The translations under genes and the position numbers were made by a program. Below the pieces are notes generated by a model that ran no database searches, was not told where the DNA came from, and saw nothing but the letters and a program-made list of their open reading frames with translations. Of a stretch of DNA of 64,000 nucleotides, positions 1 to 8,951 are shown piece after piece (the first letter of the stretch is position 1; each line of letters begins with the position of its first letter). The DNA comes from DAIOEK01 sp964648485. GTDB taxonomy: Bacteria > Chloroflexota > Anaerolineae > Anaerolineales > Anaerolineaceae. Where the stretch lies: assembly GCA_964648485.1 (NCBI GenBank), contig CAZYOF010000007.1:118383-182382 (forward strand), written 5' to 3'.

Positions 1-570
1 ATCATCCCCGTATTCTGGAGGAAAAGCATGAGCGGGCATGAAGGTGGGTATGAGATCTATGGGTAGATCTTCATCCAGCGCATTAATTTGCTGCAACATC
101 TGAATTTCGGAAATGGTATCCAATCCATATCCGGTTTTAACTTCTGCTGTGGTTGTACCATGCTTGAACATCCGGTCAGCACGGCTGCGCGTTGTGGTGA
201 ATAGATCGTTCTCAGCCAATGCCAACCGGGTTTGCCGAACCGTGGAAATAATTCCTCCGCCGGCTGCCTGAATTTCCAGATAAGTTTTCCCCTGTAAACG
301 CATATCAAACTCGGCTGCCCGGTCGCCAGCCCACAACAAATGGGTGTGGGGATCTACGAAACCCGGCAGTACAACCTGCTGCAGTGCATTTAGAACAGGT
401 TCATCAGGGTATTTTTCTCGCAGCAGTGAAGTGGAGCCTGCTTCAACAATAAATCCATCTCTATATAAAACCGCGCCATCTTCGATCATTTGCAGGTCAT
501 TCATGTTCTTTCCGCGGCGCGGTCCACCGGCAAGAGTGACCAATTGAGAAGCATGGATGAGTAAAGTCAT
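1..570 (-). CDS. hutI: Imidazolonepropionase, N-terminal part (runs off the left edge)
   Basis: Reading the minus strand from the ATG at 570 gives an uninterrupted frame to the window edge. It contains the amidohydrolase metal-binding motif VLPGFVDPHTHLLWAGDRAAEF and, further on, RLQGKTYLEIQAAGGGI and HGTTTAEVKTGYGLD, which are characteristic of imidazolonepropionase. This enzyme opens the imidazolone ring in the histidine-degradation (Hut) pathway and yields N-formimino-glutamate. The C-terminal half lies outside the window. An AAGGGG Shine-Dalgarno precedes the start, and the ATG overlaps the stop of the upstream membrane-protein gene (ATGA), so the two are probably translationally coupled. 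Family assignment is firm; completeness cannot be judged. Confidence 0.93.
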   Translation of the reverse strand, partial: MTLLIHASQLVTLAGGPRRGKNMNDLQMIEDGAVLYRDGFIVEAGSTSLLREKYPDEPVLNALQQVVLPGFVDPHTHLLWAGDRAAEFDMRLQGKTYLEIQAAGGGIISTVRQTRLALAENDLFTTTRSRADRMFKHGTTTAEVKTGYGLDTISEIQMLQQINALDEDLPIDLIPTFMPAHAFPPEYGDD

Positions 571-1193
571 ACTGTTTTCCCCTTCTCTATTGAGTTTAGC
601 AGAGAATGGATGACTGCAGACAGAGCTATCCCGCCTGCAAGGGATATGGTGAATAAGGTAATGAAAAGAAGTTTAATCGAACCGGAATCTGATTGTAAGA
701 TGGGTGATTCGGGATGCAAAATACTGGTTAGAGATGCCAGTGAAATCAATAACGATACGGCAAAGAGAGTATTCGCGATGGCAGTAACGCGTTTGTTATT
801 TATTAGCCACAATCCCATTTGCAGCAACGCTGCAACAATGGCAAAGGTGAAAGGTACCCTCCAGCGTGGTTCATCAAAATAAAAGCCACCCCAGCTCGCT
901 TTCATTACCCAGAGTGACATCGGCAGGTAGGTGAGCCAGTAAAACAACCCTGCCAATCCGGTTGCGCGGCACCAGGAAAACAAAGCATCTTTATTTAAGA
1001 TTGCTGCGAGAATACCAAGAAGTCCAGCTCCGGCAAATAAAAGAATTCCCGTCCACACCCAGGCTCCATGGAAATAAATCAACCGGATACTGCTGCCCAG
1101 CGTTTTTTCCTGCGGCATGATTATACTGACCATCACAGTAAGCAGAATGAGAAATGACCAGAGTAGCAGGTAATTTTTGAATTTATTGATCAT
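567..1193 (-). CDS. Small multi-pass membrane protein, CcmC/CcsA-like fragment
   Basis: The 208-residue protein has about six hydrophobic segments. An N-terminal segment reads RLIYFHGAWVWTGILLF, which resembles the Y-F-H-x-x-x-A-W region of cytochrome c assembly proteins of the CcmC/CcsA family. The heme-handling tryptophan-rich signature is not clear, so this is only a resemblance. Its stop codon overlaps the hutI start by four bases, which suggests one transcript. Function is unknown; a membrane partner or transporter for histidine degradation is possible from context only. Confidence 0.7.
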   Translation of the reverse strand: MINKFKNYLLLWSFLILLTVMVSIIMPQEKTLGSSIRLIYFHGAWVWTGILLFAGAGLLGILAAILNKDALFSWCRATGLAGLFYWLTYLPMSLWVMKASWGGFYFDEPRWRVPFTFAIVAALLQMGLWLINNKRVTAIANTLFAVSLLISLASLTSILHPESPILQSDSGSIKLLFITLFTISLAGGIALSAVIHSLLNSIEKGKTV

Positions 1194-1220
1194 GGCTGCA
1201 CTGTAAATAGGAATGAAAAA

Positions 1221-1243
1221 AATCCATCCGCAGGATGGATTTG
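1221..1243 (-). terminator. Intrinsic terminator hairpin
   Basis: The inverted repeat AAATCCATCC / GGATGGATTT with a 3-nt loop is followed by T runs on both strands. It separates the 85-residue gene (minus strand) from the downstream membrane-protein/hutI pair and could work in either direction. Confidence 0.7.
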
Positions 1244-1255
1244 CTTTTTTTTTAT

Positions 1256-1513
1256 TTATTCAATGGTCCGTTTTGGGGGCTCTGGCATTTGAATAATATA
1301 TACATTGTGGACATCATATTTTTCCACCAGACCCATTTTTCGCAGCACATCCAGTTCTTCATCCAGGCTGGTATGCGAAACATTTTGATCATCTTCAGGG
1401 AGCAGCTCTCCAGTGCGGATATCCTGAAATACACCATTCCCCCAATCGACAACTACTTCACTGGTTTTGAGAGTGATGACACAATGCCGGCTGATGGGAA
1501 CACCTGATTTCAT
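1256..1513 (-). CDS. Small hypothetical protein
   Basis: This 85-residue reading frame has a good Shine-Dalgarno (AAGGAAGAG) about 6 nt before the ATG at 1513. It is acidic in its middle (TGELLPEDDQNVSHTSLDEEL) and ends in a proline-rich tail, with no membrane segment or recognisable domain. It lies 35 bp downstream of the Rrf2 regulator on the same strand and before a terminator, so the two probably share a transcript. Overlapping frames on both strands at this place are taken as shadows. I do not recognise the family. Confidence 0.6.
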   Translation of the reverse strand: MKSGVPISRHCVITLKTSEVVVDWGNGVFQDIRTGELLPEDDQNVSHTSLDEELDVLRKMGLVEKYDVHNVYIIQMPEPPKRTIE

Positions 1514-1548
1514 ATGTCTCTTCCTTCTCGTCGGATCCGCTATAAGTC

Positions 1549-1962
1549 TCAGTAAATTTTACTGGTTTTTATAAATCGCTCAAATGTAGTTGAGCGTAAC
1601 CTGGTTATCAATTCTGCCTGTAGATCGCACCATAAAGGTCGGATCGGGCATTCCTCTCCAAATTCGCAAACATGCGGATCCAGCGTGCAATTATTAATAC
1701 TGATTGGTCCGTCGATGGCTTCAACTACATCCAGAACGGTGATCTGGTCTGGGTTTCGTGCGAGGGTAACCCCGCCATGTGCTCCGCGCGATGTATGAAT
1801 CAAACCGGCAATGGATAGCTGTGAAATGATCTTTGCCAGAAATGAGGATGGGATTTTCTTGGATTCAGCTATTTGGCTGGTGGCTGCACGCTCTCCATGT
1901 TGCAGGTTTGCCAGATAAAGCATGGCGCGGATGGCATAGTCAGCCTGACGGGTGATTTGCAT
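1549..1962 (-). CDS. Rrf2-family transcriptional regulator with Fe-S type cysteines
   Basis: The 137-residue protein starts with the Rrf2 winged-helix signature MQITRQADYAIRAMLYLA and contains the SRGAHGGVTLAR wing segment. Cysteines at 92, 99 and 105 (C-x6-C-x5-C) match the iron-sulfur ligand region of IscR/NsrR/RsrR-type members, with another cysteine at 112. Such proteins sense iron-sulfur status, nitric oxide or redox state and bind operators. An NsrR-like role would fit the nitrite reductase elsewhere in this window, but nothing here proves it. Length is normal for the family. Confidence 0.9.
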   Translation of the reverse strand: MQITRQADYAIRAMLYLANLQHGERAATSQIAESKKIPSSFLAKIISQLSIAGLIHTSRGAHGGVTLARNPDQITVLDVVEAIDGPISINNCTLDPHVCEFGEECPIRPLWCDLQAELITRLRSTTFERFIKTSKIY

Positions 1963-2031
1963 TCCATTACCTCTTCGGTAAAAATGATGAAAATTATCTG
2001 AATATATTGTATCTTACCATTATTTTACAAG

Positions 2032-3357
2032 CTAGTGATGTTGTTCGTCGTTTTTCTTAATGATTATCTTGTCTTCAAAGTTGATTGTTGGTAAATATTT
2101 GTTAATTTCATCCACGGCTGGAATCAGATTGATTTTATTAAGATCATCACGGTATTTCTTCAACATCTTTAGAATATGTGAACGTTCGAACAAATGAGCA
2201 ATACTTCCTGTTTCCGGTGGTTGACAGGCAGCCAGCCAGGCTTCATTTGCCACCAGGAAAGCCGCATCTGGAAAGCCGATCTGAGACGCAATTTCCGATT
2301 TTCTTTTTAGTTCAGCGCCTTCGTTCTGCAGCCAGTGATGACAAATTTCGAGTAATTGAATGGCATCTCTGGCAAGTTCTCCCGCGCCATGCTCGACTAC
2401 ATATTGCGCATTACCGGCTTCCTGTCCGGGCAGCACATTGACCAGTGCCATAGGTTTACCGCTGGCAAGGGCTTCTGATACCGCCAACCCTCCGGCTTTC
2501 CCGATCAGCATATCTGAAACACGCATGAGTTGTGGTACGTTTTGCACAAAATTCAGCACTTTCACCGGAACATGCCACCGTACTTTTTGAAAACGCTGGT
2601 AGAGGTCATCATCTCCCCCCGCCACGAGGATCAACTGCACAGGCAGGGCAGAGTGATTGATTCCATTTAAAATCTCAGGCATGCCATCGATCCGTTTGCT
2701 GCCTAAAACCAGGAGGGTATATAAATCTGGTGACAACCCTAAATCCATTAATACTTCCTGCCGGGATACTGAGCCCAGAGAAAATGCCGGAGAAACGGGG
2801 ATTCCGGTTATTTTGATCTGTTCCTCTGAAAGCAAGGCGTTTAACGCCAGTTGCTTCACTTCTTCGGTAGGCACCATACAAAGATCGACTCCCCGGTTGA
2901 ACCACGTTCGGTGCGTGGAGACAAGATCTGTTACAACGGTGAGTAATGGGATACGCTGATTGTGAACCAGAAAAAGTGCGTCCAGTGGAGATTGATAGGC
3001 GGGATAAGTCGTGACGATGGCATCGGGTTCGTGATCCTTCACCAGGTCATGCATGACGTCATACAGCATCAGAATGAACGCTCCATCCATCAGCGCAACT
3101 GGCAGGCTTGCGTCGCTTGCCTCGTATCCCACCCGATAAAGTTCGGGCATGGTTTTTAGAATGCGATCGTAATCTGATTGGCTTTCCCGTAGCAGATTGG
3201 GTGCCCGTTCATCCTCGAGTGGATTTATCAACTCAACGATGCAGTCATCTGGATGAGAAATCTGTAATGCCTGCTGTATCGCGATGGCTGCGCTTCGATG
3301 CCCGAAGCCGGCATCGGCATATAGAATGATAATTTTCTTTTTATCGGGATGAGACAT
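2032..3357 (-). CDS. MGDG-synthase-like processive glycosyltransferase (GT28)
   Basis: The 441-residue protein begins with IIILYADAGFGHRSAAIAI, the N-terminal G-x-G-H-x-x-A-A motif of the monogalactosyldiacylglycerol synthase / diacylglycerol glucosyltransferase family. The C-terminal half holds TLLVLGSKR and the donor-binding GKAGGLAVSEALASGKPMAL segment of MurG-like GT28 enzymes. Such enzymes transfer a hexose from a nucleotide sugar to diacylglycerol at the cytoplasmic membrane face and make glycolipids. No transmembrane segment is obvious, as expected for monotopic members. The last ~60 residues are a lysine/isoleucine-rich tail. Sugar specificity cannot be read from sequence. Confidence 0.87.
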   Translation of the reverse strand: MSHPDKKKIIILYADAGFGHRSAAIAIQQALQISHPDDCIVELINPLEDERAPNLLRESQSDYDRILKTMPELYRVGYEASDASLPVALMDGAFILMLYDVMHDLVKDHEPDAIVTTYPAYQSPLDALFLVHNQRIPLLTVVTDLVSTHRTWFNRGVDLCMVPTEEVKQLALNALLSEEQIKITGIPVSPAFSLGSVSRQEVLMDLGLSPDLYTLLVLGSKRIDGMPEILNGINHSALPVQLILVAGGDDDLYQRFQKVRWHVPVKVLNFVQNVPQLMRVSDMLIGKAGGLAVSEALASGKPMALVNVLPGQEAGNAQYVVEHGAGELARDAIQLLEICHHWLQNEGAELKRKSEIASQIGFPDAAFLVANEAWLAACQPPETGSIAHLFERSHILKMLKKYRDDLNKINLIPAVDEINKYLPTINFEDKIIIKKNDEQHH

Positions 3358-3381
3358 TTCACATCTCTAAACGAAGGGGAG

Positions 3382-3885
3382 TTATTCTATCCGGGCTCCC
3401 CGCCAGGGTTCTCCATTGTGAAGGTAGCGGTATAACGCCTGCAATACCTCTTCTGCAGAAGCTTCTTTAACTGCAATTCGATCACCCGGGAAAACAAACA
3501 CCTTTGCCCAAACGCCATCCGGTGCAGCCAGGCCAAACCAGACCGTGCCTACCGGTTTGTTGGGTAAGCCTCCCCCGGGGCCTGCGATACCACTGGCGGA
3601 TATGGCTACATCTGCGCCCAGAACTTTTTTTGCCCCCAACGCCATCTCAACCACAGTTTCCATACTAACCGCCCCATGTGTGGTGATTGTTTCATGTTTT
3701 ACACCCAGCAACCATTCTTTGGCTTCATAAGCGTAGACACAGACGCCCCCCATATAGTAATCTGAACTGCCAGGGATATTGGTGACCCGGTGACTGATTA
3801 AGCCACCTGTGCAGGATTCTGCGGCTGCCAGTTTCCAGTTTCTTTCGCGCAGTAAATCACCAATTAAAATTTCAGGTAGGTCCAT
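3382..3885 (-). CDS. CinA C-terminal domain protein, nicotinamide-nucleotide amidase
   Basis: The frame contains LAAAESCTGGLISHRVTNIP, a Y-x-G-G-x-x-x-Y segment and ISASGIAGPGGG, all hallmarks of the CinA C-terminal (PncC) amidase domain, which deamidates NMN to NaMN. Only this domain is present (167 residues), as in stand-alone PncC. I chose the ATG at 3885 (MDLPEIL) because the longer in-frame GTG at 3927 lies immediately upstream of a TATAAT element and so would not be transcribed, while AGGA precedes the ATG at 3885. It lies 24 bp upstream of the GT28 gene on the same strand and is probably cotranscribed with it. Confidence 0.9.
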   Translation of the reverse strand: MDLPEILIGDLLRERNWKLAAAESCTGGLISHRVTNIPGSSDYYMGGVCVYAYEAKEWLLGVKHETITTHGAVSMETVVEMALGAKKVLGADVAISASGIAGPGGGLPNKPVGTVWFGLAAPDGVWAKVFVFPGDRIAVKEASAEEVLQALYRYLHNGEPWRGARIE

Positions 3886-3918
3886 GAATCGCACATTCCT
3901 TTTTTTTATAGTGGAGTT

Positions 3919-3924
3919 ATTATA
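3919..3924 (-). promoter_or_regulatory. Putative -10 element for the cinA-type gene
   Basis: A perfect TATAAT on the minus strand lies 34 bp upstream of the chosen ATG at 3885. No good -35 hexamer is visible. It supports the shorter start codon for the amidase gene. Confidence 0.5.
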
Positions 3925-3994
3925 CACTCGTTGCAGAGCTACGATTCCTCTACTTCCCTGACAGGAGAGAAGATTGGAATGATAAAATTACTGC

Positions 3995-5857
3995 ATGGAA
4001 GATACAGGCGCTGACATAAAGGGAGTTCTGGAAACATTACCCAATAAACCCGGTTGTTATATCTACAAAAACAGCCAGGGGACAGTAATTTATGTTGGCA
4101 AGGCGGTAAATTTAAAGAACCGGGTCAGGTCGTATTTTCATTCCCCAACTGATCAAAGTCAGAAAACCCGCCAATTGGTGAAAAATATCGCATCCATCGA
4201 GTGGATCGTTGTTGGCAGTGAGCTTGAAGCATTGATCCTCGAGATGAATTTGATCAAAAAACACCGCCCACACTATAACATCCGCCTTAAAGATGACAAG
4301 CGGTATCCATACATCAAGGTTCACTGGCAGGATCCTTTTCCGCGGGTAACCATCACCCGTGAGATGTTGAAAGATGGCGCCCGATATTTCGGACCATATA
4401 CCTCTGTCTGGGCGGTTCACCAGACACTTGATTTACTTCGCAAGCTCTTTCCATACCTCACCTGTGATCGTGAGATCACGGGCAGCGATGTGCGAGCCTG
4501 CCTTTATTACGACATCAAATTGTGCAATGCTCCCTGTATTGGCGCGGTGGATCAGGAGACATACCGGCGGAACATCCATGACTTATGTGATTTTCTGGAT
4601 GGACACACCAATCCAATCATCCAGCGCTTAAAATCTGAAATGAACCACGCTTCAGAAGGACTTCAGTTTGAAAGGGCAGCGGCAATCCGAGATCAGATTC
4701 AAGCGATCAATACTGTGGTTGAGAAGCAAAAGGTCATCTCAGCTGACCAGATGGATTCAGATGTGATCGCCCTGGCTCGTGAAGATGGTGAAGCCTGTGT
4801 TCAAATATTCTTCATCCGTTCCGGGAAGATGATTGGCAGGGAATACTTCATTCTCGAAGGAACCGAAGATGCGGCTGATCAGGAAGTTATCAGCCAGTTC
4901 CTCAAGCAGTTCTACACCGAAGCTGCGACCATCCCACCACAGGTGATGCTTCCTCAGGAAATTGAGGAAGCGGCAATCATCAAACAATGGCTGCATACCC
5001 AGCGAAATTGCCAGAAAGTTGAATTGATGGTACCCCGACGTGGAAAATCAGCCGATCTGGTGAAGATGGCTGCCGAGAACGCGTCTGAAACGCTCCTGGC
5101 ATTACGCGCACGCTGGCAGGCGGACACGAATAAGCAGTCTCAGGCGTTGACTGAATTACAACAAGCGCTCGGGATGGAAAAACCGCTCAACAAAATCGAG
5201 TGCTACGATATTTCCAATATCCAGGGAACAGCCTCCGTGGGCAGTATGGTCGTTTTTGAGCTCGGAGTTCCCAGCAAGAAGAATTACAGGCACTTCAATA
5301 TCAAAACCGTGATCGGACCGGATGACTTTGCCTCCATGGAAGAGGTGCTTTCACGGCGTTTTAAACGCTGGAAGCTGATTAACGAAGATGATACACCCGG
5401 CAAGAAAGTGGATGAAGCCTTTTCCATTCTGCCCGATCTCCTGATTGTGGATGGCGGCAAGGGACAGCTTGGAAGGGCGGTAAAAATTCTTTCAGATTTC
5501 AATTTGCAAAACCAGGTTCAAGTCGTTGGGCTGGCAAAACAGATGGAAGAACTGTTTCTGCCGGGAAAAAGCAAATCTGTATTACTGCCTCGTCACAGTC
5601 AGGCGATCTACCTGGTGCAGCGCATTCGCGATGAAGCCCATCGGTTTGGCATCACCACTCACCGAAATAAACGGACCAAAGTGGGTCTGGCTTCACGGCT
5701 GGATGCAATCCCCGGGGTGGGACCGACGCGCAGAAAAGCATTGCTCAGACACTTCGGTTCAATTGAAGAAATCGGGCAGGCAACACTGGAACAACTGACC
5801 TCCGTCAAGGGTATCACCCTGGCGGTAGCAAAAAATATCAAATCAGTTTTGGAGTAA
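3995..5857 (+). CDS. uvrC: Excinuclease ABC subunit C
   Basis: The 620-residue protein has the GIY-YIG nuclease domain at the N terminus (PGCYIYKNSQGTVIYVGKAVNLKNRVRSYF region), a UVR/UvrB-interaction motif around residues 205-235, the RNase-H-like UvrC endonuclease domain (IECYDISNIQGT, LLIVDGGKGQL), and two C-terminal helix-hairpin-helix motifs (LDAIPGVGPTRRKALL). It makes both incisions in nucleotide excision repair after UvrAB damage recognition. Length is normal. No Shine-Dalgarno precedes the ATG; a TAAAAT element ends only 6 nt upstream, which suggests a leaderless transcript. It converges with the DUF1330 gene with a 6-bp gap. Confidence 0.97.
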   Translation: MEDTGADIKGVLETLPNKPGCYIYKNSQGTVIYVGKAVNLKNRVRSYFHSPTDQSQKTRQLVKNIASIEWIVVGSELEALILEMNLIKKHRPHYNIRLKDDKRYPYIKVHWQDPFPRVTITREMLKDGARYFGPYTSVWAVHQTLDLLRKLFPYLTCDREITGSDVRACLYYDIKLCNAPCIGAVDQETYRRNIHDLCDFLDGHTNPIIQRLKSEMNHASEGLQFERAAAIRDQIQAINTVVEKQKVISADQMDSDVIALAREDGEACVQIFFIRSGKMIGREYFILEGTEDAADQEVISQFLKQFYTEAATIPPQVMLPQEIEEAAIIKQWLHTQRNCQKVELMVPRRGKSADLVKMAAENASETLLALRARWQADTNKQSQALTELQQALGMEKPLNKIECYDISNIQGTASVGSMVVFELGVPSKKNYRHFNIKTVIGPDDFASMEEVLSRRFKRWKLINEDDTPGKKVDEAFSILPDLLIVDGGKGQLGRAVKILSDFNLQNQVQVVGLAKQMEELFLPGKSKSVLLPRHSQAIYLVQRIRDEAHRFGITTHRNKRTKVGLASRLDAIPGVGPTRRKALLRHFGSIEEIGQATLEQLTSVKGITLAVAKNIKSVLE

Positions 5858-5863
5858 TCTCGT

Positions 5864-6178
5864 TTAACCGACCATTTCACGGGGTGGCTGCGCAAGAGAT
5901 TCAAACGCAACCATGTTCACCTGGGCGGTCTTGTCGCGGATAGCTTTCACTGGTTCATATTCGGGTGAATTTACCCACTCTTTCGCCTTATCAATGTTGG
6001 GGAACTCCAAAAGAACAATCCGCTCCGGGTTCCATTCTCCTGAAAGGTTTTCCACTGAGCCGCTTCTTGCCAGATATTTTCCGCCAAATTTGGATAAAAC
6101 AGGCGGGGTGAGCTTTTTTACTTCCTCATATTCTTCGGGGTTGGTGATGTGCACTTCCACGATTACATATGCAGGCAT
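5864..6178 (-). CDS. DUF1330 domain protein
   Basis: The 104-residue protein starts MPAYVIVEVHITNPEEYEEV and contains WNPERIVLLEFPNIDKAKEWVNSPEY, the typical pattern of the DUF1330 dimeric ferredoxin-fold (dabb-like) family. The family is small, cytoplasmic and of unknown function. The start is supported by GGAG upstream. It follows the MFS gene on the same strand after a 168-bp gap, which contains a TATAAT, so it may have its own promoter. Confidence 0.87.
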   Translation of the reverse strand: MPAYVIVEVHITNPEEYEEVKKLTPPVLSKFGGKYLARSGSVENLSGEWNPERIVLLEFPNIDKAKEWVNSPEYEPVKAIRDKTAQVNMVAFESLAQPPREMVG

Positions 6179-6346
6179 AAAATCTCCTCTTTAGCAAGGG
6201 TGTGGGGTTTTTGGATAATATCATTATAGGGGAATTGATTTCCCGAGTCATCTGACAAAAATCCCATAATCCGCTCACCCGGGGTGACAAAATTCGTCCA
6301 TCCCGGAGATACACGCTTAGGTTTTTCAAATGGAGATGACGGTTAC

Positions 6347-7570
6347 TTAAGCCGGTTCGCTGGCTTTAATCGGCAGGGGTGGTTGTTCGGTCACCACCGG
6401 CAGGCGGATGCGGGTAGCAGCAAACATATTGATCAGAGCTATGAATGCGCCCAGTAAAAATACAAACTGGTAACCATATGTATTCCAGATCATTCCACCG
6501 ATGAGGGCAATGCTGATCGAAAAGATATGGTCAATGGTCACAGCCATGGTAAGGGCGGGCTGAATATCGGCTGGATCCACGGCAACTTTTTTCATATATG
6601 TGGCACGAGCCATGTTGACCGACATAAGCATCTGATCCAGCAGGAAGCAGGCAAAGGTGATGTAGAGGGCAACCTGCTCTGATACCAGGAATCGGGAGAA
6701 TCCATATCCGAAACAGACGAAAACCAGGAGAACGGCTTCAGAGAAGAGAACCGTCTTTTCGCCCAACCGATCGATCATCCATCCCAGAAGGGGTTGGAAG
6801 ACTATTCCGATAATTCCGCCGACCATCAACAGGGTTGCCATCACCTGGGTGGGTTGGTCAAACACGGTTACCAGCACCCAGGGACCGAAGGTGAGAAAAA
6901 TCTGTTTTCGCGATCCGTATAAAATTGCCAAGAAGTAATACAGCTTGTACTCAGGGTGTAACTTTAAAAAAGTGCGTGAGGGAGCAGGCTGGTTGGGTTT
7001 CATCGTCAGCAGGATGACGGCGGCGATTCCTAAAAATACTGCTGTTAGAATGAAAGTATGATGGAAATTGAAGTTGAGATAGCGGAATCCGAGAAAGACG
7101 ATAAAACTGCCGAAAATGGCAGCCATATTCCGAATAGAGTTGAGCTGCCCCAGGCGTTGACCGGTTTTACCGGGTTCGGCCAGTTCCATGCCAATGGATG
7201 ACTGCAATGGCAGAAAGATATGGCTGCCCATACTATAAATAAATAGCCAGAGAGTCATGATGGCGTAGGTGGGTGATAGAAAGCCGATCAGAATCGAACC
7301 CACCGCACCAAAAATCATGGCAACCATACCCAATCGGCGGCTGCATAAAAACCATAAAAGCGCAGAAACAAAAACTACCAGGAATCCCGGTAATTCACGG
7401 GGCAATTCCAGGAAGGAGCGTTGAAAGCCTGATAATTCAAAGCGCGCATTAATATAATTATTAAAGGTTGAATCATAGATGTTGTACGCCATGCCCATGG
7501 CAATGGTGACCAGCATGAACAATTTCAACTCTCTGGGCATTTGGTTTAAGTATTTTTTTATGGCTGCCAT
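6347..7570 (-). CDS. Major facilitator superfamily transporter
   Basis: The 407-residue protein has about twelve hydrophobic segments with a central hydrophilic break (MKPNQPAPSRTFLKLHPEYK) between helices 6 and 7. Segments such as GGIIGIVFQPLLGWMIDRLGEKTVL resemble the MFS loop motif G-x-x-x-D-R-x-G. It is an inner-membrane secondary carrier; the substrate cannot be deduced. The gene is divergent from dnaN, with 144 bp between the two starts. Confidence 0.85.
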   Translation of the reverse strand: MAAIKKYLNQMPRELKLFMLVTIAMGMAYNIYDSTFNNYINARFELSGFQRSFLELPRELPGFLVVFVSALLWFLCSRRLGMVAMIFGAVGSILIGFLSPTYAIMTLWLFIYSMGSHIFLPLQSSIGMELAEPGKTGQRLGQLNSIRNMAAIFGSFIVFLGFRYLNFNFHHTFILTAVFLGIAAVILLTMKPNQPAPSRTFLKLHPEYKLYYFLAILYGSRKQIFLTFGPWVLVTVFDQPTQVMATLLMVGGIIGIVFQPLLGWMIDRLGEKTVLFSEAVLLVFVCFGYGFSRFLVSEQVALYITFACFLLDQMLMSVNMARATYMKKVAVDPADIQPALTMAVTIDHIFSISIALIGGMIWNTYGYQFVFLLGAFIALINMFAATRIRLPVVTEQPPLPIKASEPA

Positions 7571-7630
7571 ATGATGTTAATATCAGTAAGAATTGGAAAA
7601 ATTCTATCACACAAACGGGTTGCCCATAGT

Positions 7631-7657
7631 TTGAAAATCACCAATTCTGGATATAAT
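7631..7657 (+). promoter_or_regulatory. Putative dnaN promoter
   Basis: TTGAAA and TATAAT occur with a 15-bp spacer, 58 bp upstream of the dnaN start. The spacing is short, so the -35 assignment is weak, while the -10 is a perfect match. Confidence 0.5.
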
Positions 7658-7714
7658 AGGAACATCAATAGTGAAGCCATCAGACCAATATCTGGGGAAG
7701 AATGAGGGTAAGCC

Positions 7715-8842
7715 ATGAAAGTTTCCGTCACACAACAGAATCTCGCACACGGGCTGAATATTGTTTCACGCGCGGTCGCGGCACGCACCACCCTTCCGGT
7801 ACTGTCAAATATTCTATTAGCCACTGATGAAGGCAGGTTGCGCTTATCCGCTACCAATCTTGAGCTGGGTATCACCTGCTGGATCGGCGCGAAAGTTGAA
7901 GAAGAAGGTAGCTTTACCGTTCCTGCCCGCACATTTATCGATCTGGTCAACACCCTGCCCAATGAATCCCTCAATCTCGAATTAAATTCGCGCACACAGA
8001 GCATGGAAGTGCATTCCACAGCATCGACCGCAGAAGTAAAAGGGATCGACGCGCAGGAATTTCCGCCCATGCCCGTCCCGGATGTAGATAACAGTGTACA
8101 GCTGAATGTGGCTGATTTTAAGGAAATGATTCAGCAGGTGGTTTTTGCTGCATCGGCGGATGAAGCCCGCCCGGTACTGATGGGTGCGCAGATTAACCTG
8201 GCAGATAACGAGTTGATGATGGCGGCAGCGGATGGCTTCCGTATTTCGGTGAAGCGGGCACCTCTATCCACACCGGTGGCAACCCCGGTCAGCATCATCG
8301 TTCCCGCCAGAGCCCTTTCAGAGCTGGCGCGTGTGGCGGTGGATGGGGAACAATCCATCACGATGTCGGTTCCCGCGGGTCGGGGTCAGGTTGTGTTCAC
8401 CCTCAAAGATGTGGAAGTGGCTTCCCAATTAATTGAAGGGAAATTCCCCGACTGCAATCAAATCATTCCTAAGACCTATAAAACTCGCACCATTCTTTCT
8501 ACCCAGGCATTTCTCTCAGCCTGCAAACGGGCTGAAGTCTTTGCCCGCGAAGGCTCGAATGTGGTCCGCCTCAATCTCAAACCGGCGGGAGAAAACATGG
8601 GCAGCGTGGTGGAAATCTCCGCCATGACCGAGGAAACAGGCAAAAGTGAAGAGGGAATAGAGGCGACTATCGAAGGAGCCAACCTGTTGATTGCTTTCAA
8701 TGTGCGATTCCTGCGCGAGGTGCTGGAGGTGATCCGCACTCCCAATGTGGCTCTTGAAACCACCGCGCCCAACACGCCCGGCGTGGTGAAGCCGGTCACT
8801 GATGACAGCTTTGTGCATGTGATCATGCCGATGCACCTGTAG
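7715..8842 (+). CDS. dnaN: DNA polymerase III beta subunit (sliding clamp)
   Basis: The 375-residue protein shows the three-domain clamp layout: N-terminal MKVSVTQQNLAHGLNIVSRAV, the ATNLELGI motif of domain 1, MAAADGFRISV in domain 2, and the C-terminal VHVIMPMHL (family pattern MPMRL). It forms the ring that tethers DNA polymerase to its template. Length matches the family. dnaA and recF are not adjacent, so this is not an origin region of the usual dnaA-dnaN type. A terminator follows at 8864. Confidence 0.97.
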   Translation: MKVSVTQQNLAHGLNIVSRAVAARTTLPVLSNILLATDEGRLRLSATNLELGITCWIGAKVEEEGSFTVPARTFIDLVNTLPNESLNLELNSRTQSMEVHSTASTAEVKGIDAQEFPPMPVPDVDNSVQLNVADFKEMIQQVVFAASADEARPVLMGAQINLADNELMMAAADGFRISVKRAPLSTPVATPVSIIVPARALSELARVAVDGEQSITMSVPAGRGQVVFTLKDVEVASQLIEGKFPDCNQIIPKTYKTRTILSTQAFLSACKRAEVFAREGSNVVRLNLKPAGENMGSVVEISAMTEETGKSEEGIEATIEGANLLIAFNVRFLREVLEVIRTPNVALETTAPNTPGVVKPVTDDSFVHVIMPMHL

Positions 8843-8863
8843 AATTAGTATTCGATATTGATG

Positions 8864-8902
8864 AACATCCGGTGATGCCTGACCGCCGGATGTTATTTTT
8901 TA
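8864..8902 (+). terminator. Intrinsic terminator after dnaN
   Basis: AACATCCGG and CCGGATGTT form a 9-bp stem with a 13-nt loop followed by ATTTTTTAA, 21 bp after the dnaN stop. Confidence 0.85.
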
Positions 8903-8951
8903 AGGATGAAATTATCTCCACAGGTAATTTGTGTAGAAAAACCGCGACAAT

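Noticed and set aside
7715..8842. Replication origin next to dnaN
   Set aside because: No dnaA, recF or cluster of DnaA boxes was seen around dnaN; flanking genes are unrelated.
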